A DNA stretch of 64,000 nt from Pseudomonas sp. AN-1 (GTDB taxonomy: Bacteria > Pseudomonadota > Gammaproteobacteria > Pseudomonadales > Pseudomonadaceae), in assembly GCF_034057115.1 (NCBI RefSeq), contig NZ_CP139195.1:2418001-2482000 (forward strand). Reading direction: 5' to 3'. Every line of letters begins with the position of its first letter. Position 1 is the first letter of the stretch. The position numbers were made by a program, and so were the translations under genes. Under the pieces are notes generated by a model, which was given only the letters and a program-made list of their open reading frames with translations, ran no database searches and was not told where the DNA came from. Positions 58,300 to 64,000 of this stretch are shown here, piece after piece.

Positions 58300-58394
58300 G
58301 GCTCCTACGCTCTGCGTGGGAGCCCGAGCCATGGACGCTCCGCGTCCAGCCGCAGGTGCGGCTCCGGCGTGCATGCCCACGCGGAGCGTGGGCA
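58300..58394. repeat. Cluster of family B palindromes
   Basis: GGCTCCTACGC-TCT-GCGTGGGAGCC (58300-58324), TGGACGC-TCC-GCGTCCA (58332-58348) and TGCCCACGC-GGA-GCGTGGGCA (58374-58394), between the TauE and hrpB genes. Confidence 0.8.
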
Positions 58395-58407
58395 CGATCA
58401 CCCCTCC

Positions 58408-60972
58408 TCAGGTCGCCTTGCGCGGCTTGGCCCGCGCGGTGGGCTCGGCGACCAGCGGATCGTCCGGCCAGTAGTGCTTGGGATACCTGCCCTTGAGGTC
58501 CTTCTTCACCTCGGCGTAGGTGTTGGCCCAGAAGCTGGCCAGATCCTGGGTGACCTGCACCGGGCGCTGCGCCGGCGACAGCAGGTGCAGCTTGACGCCG
58601 AGGCGCCCGCCGGCGATGCGCGGCGTGGCGGCCAGGCCGAACAGCTCCTGCAGGCGCACCGCCAGCACCGGCGGCTCCTCGGCGTAGTCGAGACGGACCT
58701 TCGATCCGGACGGCACCTCGAGGGTCCTGGGCGCCAGCTCGTCGAGGCGCTGCGGCAGCGGCCAGGGCAGCAGGCCGTGGAGGATCGCCGAAAGGTCCAG
58801 GGCGGCGAAGTGGCTGAGGCGGCTGACCCTGCCCAGGTACGGCAGCAGCCAGTCCTCCAGCGTCGCCAGCAGGGCGCTGTCGGAGACGTCCGGCCATTCG
58901 CTGGCGCCCCTGTCCGCCAGGTCGAGGCGACGCAGCAGCGCCACCCGCGCCTGCCACTGGCGCAGCTCCGGCGTCCACGCCAGCAGCTCCAGGCCCTTGC
59001 GCCGCACCAGATTGATCAGCGCGCGGCCGCGGGCGGCCTCGTCCAGCCCGGCGAGCGCCTCGCTGGACAGCACCAGCTCGCCGACCTTGCGCTGGCGCTC
59101 GGCGCGCAGCACGCCCTCGCGCTCGTCCCAGTCGAGCACCTCGCTGGCGCTGACCTGCTCGGCCAGTGGGCCGTCGAACAGCGCCGGGTCGAGGTCGGTC
59201 GCCAGGTAGATGCGCTCCTCGCGCTGGCCCTGGCGGCTGCCCAGGTCGGCGATCACCAGCCACTCGTGCTTCATCAGCGCATCGGGCTCACCGAACTGCG
59301 CCGCGCGGCCGTTGGCCAGGCGGTAGTCGGCTGAGCCTGCGCGGCGCTGGCGGGCGATGCGGTCGGGATAGGCGAAGGCCAGCAGGCAGCCGAGCCAGCG
59401 CGGATGTTCGGGATCGGCCACCGCCTGTTCGACCTTTCTCGGCAGGAGGCTGCGGAACTGGCGGGCCAGCTGGCGCGCGCGCTGCACGCCGCCTTGGGCG
59501 GCACCCCGCTGGGCGCCACGCGCCGCGCGCGAATCGCCGGCGAGCAGGGCGATGCGAGTGTGCAGGTCGGCGCCACCGCTGCTACGCAGGATGTCCCGCT
59601 CGGACAGCAGCGCGGCGAGGTCGGCGGCCAGCGCGCCGAGGCCGAGCACCTGCCCGCGCAGCAGCAGGTGGGCGAGGCGCGGATGGGTCGGCAGCGTGGC
59701 CATCGCCTGGCCGTGGGCGGTCAGCGCCCAGCCCTTGCCGCGCGGCTCCAGCGCGCCGAGGCGCTGCAGCAGCTCGCGGGCCTGGGCCAGCGCGGCGGCC
59801 GGCGGCGGGTCGAGCCAGACCAGCTCGCTGGCGTCGTCGACGCCCCAGCGCGCCAGCTGCAGGGCCAGGCCGGCCAGGTCGGCCTGGAGGATCTCGGCGC
59901 TGCCGTGGGCGGCCAGCTGCTCGTGCTGGGTCTGCGACCACAGGCGGTAGCACACCCCCGGCTCCAGGCGGCCGGCGCGGCCGGCGCGCTGGGTCGCCGA
60001 GGCGCGCGCGATGCGCTGGGTGTCCAGGCGGGTCATGCCGCTGGCCGGGTCGAAACGCGGCACCCGCTCCAGGCCGGCGTCGACCACCACGCGCACGCCG
60101 TCGATGGTCAGGCTGGTCTCGGCGATGTTGGTGGCCAGCACCACCTTGCGCGTACCGGCCGGCGCCGGCTCGATGGCGGCGCGCTGGGCGGCCAGCTCCA
60201 GCTCGCTGTGCAGCGGGCAGAGCAGGATGTCGGCACGCGTGCCGAGCGCCTCCTCCAGCGCCGCCTGCACGCGGCGGATCTCGGCCTGGCCGGGCAGGAA
60301 CACCAGCAGGCTGCCGCCCTGCTCGGCCAGCGCCTGCAGCACGGTCTGCACCACCCGCGGCTCCAGCGCCTCGCCGGGCTGGGCGGCGCGGCCCCACTGG
60401 ATGTCCACCGGGAACATGCGCCCCTCGCTGCGCACCACCGGCGCGTCGCCGAGCAGCGCGGCCAGACGCTCGCCCTCGAGGGTCGCCGACATCGGCAGCA
60501 CCCGCAGCGGCGGCCCCTCGCGCAGCAGCTCGCGGCCGCTGAGGGTCAGCGCCAGGGCCAGGTCGGCATCGAGGCTGCGCTCGTGGAATTCGTCGAATAT
60601 CACCAGGCCGACGCCCTCCAGGCCCGGATCGTCCTGCAGGCGGCGGGCGAGGATGCCCTCGGTGACCACCTCGATGCGCGTGCGCGGGCCGACCTTGCTG
60701 TCCAGGCGGATGCGATAGCCGACCGTCTCGCCGACCTTCTCGCCCAGCTCGCTGGCCAGACGCTCGGCGGCGGCGCGCGCGGCCAGCCGGCGCGGTTCGA
60801 GCATGACGATGGTCTGCCCGGCCAGCCACGGCTCGTCGAGCAGCGCCAGCGGCACGCGGGTGGTCTTGCCGGCGCCGGGCGGCGCCTCCAGCACCGCCTC
60901 GTGGCGCTCGGCGAGCGCGGCGCGCAGTTCGGGCAGCACGGCATCGATGGGCAGGGCGGAGGACAGGCTCAT
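58408..60972 (-). CDS. hrpB: ATP-dependent RNA helicase HrpB
   Basis: 854 residues: DEAH-type helicase with Walker A PPGAGKTT (31-38), DEFH (FDEFHERSLD), SAT (MSATLEG), then TNIAETSLTIDGV and the QRAGRAGR motif. The HrpB C-terminal domain ends with ribosome-associated FWANTYAEVKKDLKGRYPKHYWP. No Shine-Dalgarno is clear before the ATG at 60972, but this start matches the family. It faces away from the lipoprotein gene, with a 126-base divergent gap. Confidence 0.93.
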   Translation of the reverse strand: MSLSSALPIDAVLPELRAALAERHEAVLEAPPGAGKTTRVPLALLDEPWLAGQTIVMLEPRRLAARAAAERLASELGEKVGETVGYRIRLDSKVGPRTRIEVVTEGILARRLQDDPGLEGVGLVIFDEFHERSLDADLALALTLSGRELLREGPPLRVLPMSATLEGERLAALLGDAPVVRSEGRMFPVDIQWGRAAQPGEALEPRVVQTVLQALAEQGGSLLVFLPGQAEIRRVQAALEEALGTRADILLCPLHSELELAAQRAAIEPAPAGTRKVVLATNIAETSLTIDGVRVVVDAGLERVPRFDPASGMTRLDTQRIARASATQRAGRAGRLEPGVCYRLWSQTQHEQLAAHGSAEILQADLAGLALQLARWGVDDASELVWLDPPPAAALAQARELLQRLGALEPRGKGWALTAHGQAMATLPTHPRLAHLLLRGQVLGLGALAADLAALLSERDILRSSGGADLHTRIALLAGDSRAARGAQRGAAQGGVQRARQLARQFRSLLPRKVEQAVADPEHPRWLGCLLAFAYPDRIARQRRAGSADYRLANGRAAQFGEPDALMKHEWLVIADLGSRQGQREERIYLATDLDPALFDGPLAEQVSASEVLDWDEREGVLRAERQRKVGELVLSSEALAGLDEAARGRALINLVRRKGLELLAWTPELRQWQARVALLRRLDLADRGASEWPDVSDSALLATLEDWLLPYLGRVSRLSHFAALDLSAILHGLLPWPLPQRLDELAPRTLEVPSGSKVRLDYAEEPPVLAVRLQELFGLAATPRIAGGRLGVKLHLLSPAQRPVQVTQDLASFWANTYAEVKKDLKGRYPKHYWPDDPLVAEPTARAKPRKAT

Positions 60973-61098
60973 GGGCACTCGCAACGGCTGACGGCAAGGG
61001 CGGCGATTATAGCGGCGAAGCGCCAGCCTTCCGGGTGTCATCGGCAAGCGCGTACACTGTGCGCCGTTTTCAGGAGCCGTCCCCCAAGGAGAAGATGC

Positions 61099-61515
61099 AT
61101 GCGTACTTCGCAGCGGATCGTCAGCGGCGTGCTCGCCGCCACCCTGCTCGCCCAGCTGAGCGGCTGCGGCACCCTGTTCTATCCCGATCGCCGCGGCCAG
61201 CTGAAAGGCCAGATCGACCCGGCCATCGCCGCACTGGACGCCATCGGCATCCTGTTCTTCGTGATTCCTGGACTGATCGCCTTCGCCATCGACTTCGGCA
61301 CCGGCGCCATCTACCTGCCGGAAGGGCGCTACTCGGTGGCGCCGGAGCGCCTGCAGGAAGCCGTCGGCAGCGATGGCCGCGTCGATCCTGTCCGCCTGCG
61401 CGCCATCCTCCAACAGGAGCTGGCCCGCGACCTGCCGCTGGACGACCCGCGCCTGATCCGCCATGGCGGCAGCGTCGAACAGCTGGCCGCCTACGGCCTG
61501 CCCCCGGCCGCCTGA
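61099..61515 (+). CDS. YceK-like membrane lipoprotein
   Basis: 138 residues: signal peptide with lipobox LSGC at about 22 (GCGTLFYPDRRG), one membrane segment (AIGILFFVIPGLIAFAIDF) and a mostly helical soluble part. It resembles small outer-envelope lipoproteins of the YceK group; function unknown. The ATG at 61099 is preceded by AAGGAG. Eleven bases before the cation exporter, so likely co-transcribed. Confidence 0.85.
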   Translation: MRTSQRIVSGVLAATLLAQLSGCGTLFYPDRRGQLKGQIDPAIAALDAIGILFFVIPGLIAFAIDFGTGAIYLPEGRYSVAPERLQEAVGSDGRVDPVRLRAILQQELARDLPLDDPRLIRHGGSVEQLAAYGLPPAA

Positions 61516-61526
61516 GGAGTCCCACT

Positions 61527-62399
61527 ATGAGTCTGAGCCGCGAACACGGCCGCCTGATGCGCCTGGCCTCGGCTGCCGCCCTGGCCACCGCCCTGACCCT
61601 GGTGGCCGCCAAGGCCGTCGCTTGGTGGCTGAGCGGCTCGGTCAGCCTGCTCGCCGGTCTTACCGACTCCCTGCTCGACGGCGCCGCCTCGCTGGTCAAC
61701 CTGATCGCGGTGCACTACGCGCTGCAGCCGGCCGACGAAAACCACCGCTACGGCCACGGCAAGGCCGAGGCGCTGGCCGGTCTCGGCCAGGCGGTGTTCA
61801 TCGCCATCAGCGCGGTGCTGGTCGGCATCCGCGGCTTCGAGCGTCTGCAGGAGCCGCAGCCGGTCGAGGCGACCGGGGTCGGCGTGGCGGTGATCCTGCT
61901 GTCGCTGGCGATGACCTTCGGCCTGCTGCTGTTCCAGCGCCACGTGGTCAAGGTCACCGGCTCCACGGCGATCCGCGCCGACTCGCTGCACTACGCCTCG
62001 GACCTGCTGCTCAACGCCAGCATCCTCGCCGCCCTGCTGCTCGCCGCCTGGGGCTGGCAGCGCGCCGACGCGCTGTTCGGCATCGGCATCGCCCTGTACA
62101 TCCTGTGGAGCGCGCTGGGCATCGTCCGCGAGTCAGCATCGGTGCTGATGGACGAGGAGCTGCCGCTGGAAACCAGCGAGCGCATGCTGCTGCTGGCGCA
62201 GAGCGTGCCCGGCGTGCTCGGCGCCCACGACCTGCGCACGCGCATGTCCGGCACCCACTGGTTCGTCCAACTGCACCTCGACCTGCCGGCCAGCCTGACC
62301 CTGCAGCAGGCCCACGACCTCTGCGAGGCGGCCGAGCTGGCCATCCGCGCCGAGTTCCCGCGCGCCGAGGTGCTGGTGCACGCCGACCCGCAGCACTGA
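61527..62399 (+). CDS. FieF-like cation diffusion facilitator
   Basis: 290 residues, six membrane segments. The metal site of segment 2 is Asp47 and Asp51 (TDSLLDGAAS) and that of segment 5 is His155 and Asp159 (HYASD); HRYGHGKAEA at 73-82 is the second conserved motif. A cytoplasmic domain follows. Exports Fe(II), Zn(II) or related ions. Start ATG 61527. A hairpin follows the stop. Confidence 0.92.
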   Translation: MSLSREHGRLMRLASAAALATALTLVAAKAVAWWLSGSVSLLAGLTDSLLDGAASLVNLIAVHYALQPADENHRYGHGKAEALAGLGQAVFIAISAVLVGIRGFERLQEPQPVEATGVGVAVILLSLAMTFGLLLFQRHVVKVTGSTAIRADSLHYASDLLLNASILAALLLAAWGWQRADALFGIGIALYILWSALGIVRESASVLMDEELPLETSERMLLLAQSVPGVLGAHDLRTRMSGTHWFVQLHLDLPASLTLQQAHDLCEAAELAIRAEFPRAEVLVHADPQH

Positions 62400-62418
62400 G
62401 CCTGCGCGCGGACAAGAA

Positions 62419-62440
62419 GAAGGGGCCTGACGGCCCCTTC
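62419..62440 (+). terminator. Hairpin after cation exporter
   Basis: A nine-base stem GAAGGGGCC-TGAC-GGCCCCTTC, 20 bases after the stop. The following AAGGTGGTTT is a weak T-tract. Confidence 0.55.
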
Positions 62441-62722
62441 AAGGTGGTTTCTTCCGGAGTGCGGCGGCGGGTGGCTGCCTGCTCTGCGCAGCGCCTGGTG
62501 GGCGGTGCGGGCCTGGGACCGCGACCTCGTGGGTCGGCGGCGGTGGCGCGGTGCCTGATTGGGCTCTGCGCGGGGTGAGCGTCCGGGCCGTGAAACTGAT
62601 TCAAACTGTACGCTCGCCGATGCAGCAGGTGCTTGCGAAAATTGCACAGAATCCCAGCCCTTGCGCAAGTATCCGCCAATCAGTAAAAGATCAGCGCAAT
62701 ATTTACACAACGAACCATCACC
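62441..62722. other. Intergenic region before Lrp-type gene
   Basis: About 280 bases with no gene. The left half is GC-rich and featureless. The right 120 bases are AT-richer and probably hold the lrp-type promoter and autoregulatory sites (GCGAAAATTGCAC and GCGCAATATTT resemble Lrp-type half sites). Confidence 0.4.
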
Positions 62723-63199
62723 ATGAGCAAGCTCGACCGCTACGACCTGCGCATCCTCGCCGAACTGCAGCGCGATGCACGCATCTCCAACCAGGAGCTG
62801 GCCGAGCGCATCGGCCTGTCGCCCTCGCCCTGTTCGCGGCGAGTCAGACAACTGGAGGACGACGGCTACATCCTGCGCCAGGTCGCCCTGCTCGACCGCA
62901 AGAAGCTCGGCCTGACCCTCACCGTCTACGTGCTGGTCGGCATGGACCGTCACACCCCGGAGCGCTTCGCCCACTTCGAGTCGGTGATCCGCCAGTGCCC
63001 GCAGGTGCTGGAGTGCAGCCTGGTCACCGGCATGGAGGCGGACTATCAGCTCAAGGTGGTGGTGCCGGACATGGATCACTACCAGCAGTTCCTGCTCGGC
63101 ACCCTGACCCGCATCGAGGGGGTATCCAGCGTGCGTTCGAGCTTCGTGCTCAACCAGGTGCTGGCCGGCACCGAGCTGCCGCTGGAGCACCTGCGCTGA
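62723..63199 (+). CDS. Lrp/AsnC-family regulator
   Basis: 158 residues: N-terminal winged HTH (LDRYDLRILAELQRDARISNQELAERIGLSPSPCSRRVRQLE) and C-terminal AsnC ligand-binding domain with VTGMEADYQLKVVVPD. An amino-acid-responsive regulator; its target is not identified. No neighbouring amino-acid transport genes. ATG at 62723; weak ribosome site. Confidence 0.92.
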   Translation: MSKLDRYDLRILAELQRDARISNQELAERIGLSPSPCSRRVRQLEDDGYILRQVALLDRKKLGLTLTVYVLVGMDRHTPERFAHFESVIRQCPQVLECSLVTGMEADYQLKVVVPDMDHYQQFLLGTLTRIEGVSSVRSSFVLNQVLAGTELPLEHLR

Positions 63200-63249
63200 C
63201 CAGCGGCGCTACCGGCCGACGGTTTTGTGACGCTGTCGCATTTTTGAAT

Positions 63250-63277
63250 TTGCCCGCACCAGCGGAGGGTCTATAAT
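63250..63277 (+). promoter_or_regulatory. Sigma-70 promoter of DUF2788 gene
   Basis: TTGCCC (63250-63255), 16-base spacer and TATAAT (63272-63277), the best -10 in the region. It lies about 97 bases before the DUF2788 ATG. Confidence 0.6.
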
Positions 63278-63373
63278 CCGCCCGCGTTTTTGTACGCATG
63301 CCTGCGTGGCCTGATAGATATAACAACATCGCCCACCCCCTGATCGCTTTCAGACAATCCTGCAGGAGGGATG

Positions 63374-63577
63374 ATGGACCCCGAAGTATTCGAACACTGG
63401 ATGATGACCGGCCTCATCGTGGCTCTGGTCGGTTTCATGGCTTTCATCGTCTGGGATCTGGCGAAAAAATCCAATGCCGGCAAGTTCGGCACCGCGATTC
63501 TCTTCTTTGCCCTCGGTTTGGGCGTACTCGGCTTCGTCATCAAGAGCCTGGTGATCGGCAGCCTCGAAGGCATGTAA
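63374..63577 (+). CDS. DUF2788 membrane protein
   Basis: 67 residues with two membrane segments (MMTGLIVALVGFMAFIVWDL and LFFALGLGVLGFVIKSLVIG) separated by KKSNAGKFG. The DUF2788 family is small and of unknown function. Two consecutive ATGs follow AGGAGGG; the second (63374) has better spacing. Confidence 0.9.
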   Translation: MDPEVFEHWMMTGLIVALVGFMAFIVWDLAKKSNAGKFGTAILFFALGLGVLGFVIKSLVIGSLEGM

Positions 63578-63657
63578 CCCCCGAAGCACCCGCAAGGCCT
63601 TCCCCTGTCGCCAGGATGACGCGACGGGGTGAGCGCCTATTGCCCCGAAGGATAATC

Positions 63658-64000
63658 ATGACCCCCGCCAACCGTGTGATGCAGAGTTACGGACGCTGCT
63701 GCGCCAGCCCGAACTTCTTCGATACCTTCTACCAGCACTTCCTTTCCAGTTCGCCGGCGATTCGCGAAAAGTTCACCAACACCGACATGACCGCGCAGAA
63801 GCACCTGCTGCGCGCGGGCATCCTCAACCTGGTGCTGTACGCCCGCGGCATGTCCGACACCAAGCTGCGCGCCCTCGGCCAGAGCCATTCGCGCGAAGGC
63901 TTCGACATCCGCCCGGAACTCTACGACCTGTGGCTGGACTCGCTGCTGCTGGCGGTCAAGCAGCATGACGCCCAAGCCGCCCAGGAAGACCTGATCGCCT
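63658..64000 (+). CDS. Globin-family protein (partial)
   Basis: 114 codons before the window ends. Helical with SYGRCCASPNFFDTFYQHFL and the proximal-His region GQSHSREGFDI. The shape is that of single-domain bacterial globins of about 140 residues, which bind heme and gases. AAGGA is before the ATG at 63658. The C-terminus is missing. Confidence 0.8.
   Translation, partial: MTPANRVMQSYGRCCASPNFFDTFYQHFLSSSPAIREKFTNTDMTAQKHLLRAGILNLVLYARGMSDTKLRALGQSHSREGFDIRPELYDLWLDSLLLAVKQHDAQAAQEDLIA

Noticed and set aside
60972-61464. HrpB extended to 61464
   Set aside because: The extension runs through the divergent promoter and the lipoprotein gene and has no helicase features.

Overview
This window is chromosomal DNA from a high-GC member of the Pseudomonadaceae, most likely a Pseudomonas. 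The gene content and order of its main blocks resemble what is known from P. aeruginosa (the erc-pqq-exa alcohol oxidation cluster; the M23 peptidase, oprC and leuA neighbourhood; the paired amidase and aminotransferase) and from P. putida (the ped cluster with both a calcium-type and a lanthanide-type quinoprotein alcohol dehydrogenase). No tRNA, rRNA, CRISPR array or prophage was seen. The only autonomous mobile element is one IS4-family insertion sequence.

Positions 1 to about 29.5 kb form a large periplasmic alcohol-oxidation island. It holds the sensor kinase ercS (cut by the window edge), the iron alcohol dehydrogenase ercA, the PQQ cofactor operon pqqABCDE with pqqH, the aldehyde dehydrogenase exaC and a chemoreceptor. 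Next come a PedH-type dehydrogenase with the lanthanide Asp signature, an SLC13/RCK transporter and the quinoprotein accessory set (zinc metallohydrolase, SoxYZ-like carrier, periplasmic binding protein). After these are cytochrome c550 exaB and, divergently, the calcium-type exaA. The island ends with a pentapeptide protein, a two-component system like PedS2/PedR2, a cupredoxin-like protein and a PQQ-associated module (binding protein, beta-propeller, ABC ATPase, ABC permease). Alcohols would be oxidised in the periplasm by ExaA or PedH, electrons would pass to ExaB, and aldehydes would be oxidised by ExaC in the cytoplasm. Two signals run through the island: AANAANAA motifs of the Hfq/Crc type at or near many translation starts, and a TTGGTA-type box in the upstream regions of several units.

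Positions 29.5 to 45.8 kb carry mostly core genes: an MFS transporter coupled to a 40-residue membrane protein, a YejK nucleoid protein, a PPK2-type kinase, a GIY-YIG protein and a carboxylesterase. Then follow RhlB, an M23 peptidase, two tandem YbdG-type mechanosensitive channels, the copper receptor OprC with a DUF2946 protein, leuA behind a possible leader peptide, arfB and endonuclease I.

Positions 45.8 to 64 kb hold a DUF2238 protein, the IS4-family element inserted in a repeat palindrome, an MFS exporter and several small proteins. They also hold an omega-amidase and aminotransferase pair, RhlE, a NYN protein, an SDR, a CDGSH protein, a TauE/SafE transporter, HrpB, a lipoprotein, a FieF-like exporter, an Lrp regulator, a DUF2788 protein and the start of a globin. 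Four families of short palindromic repeats are scattered between genes. One family lies in frame inside pqqH, and others supply stop codons to neighbouring genes.
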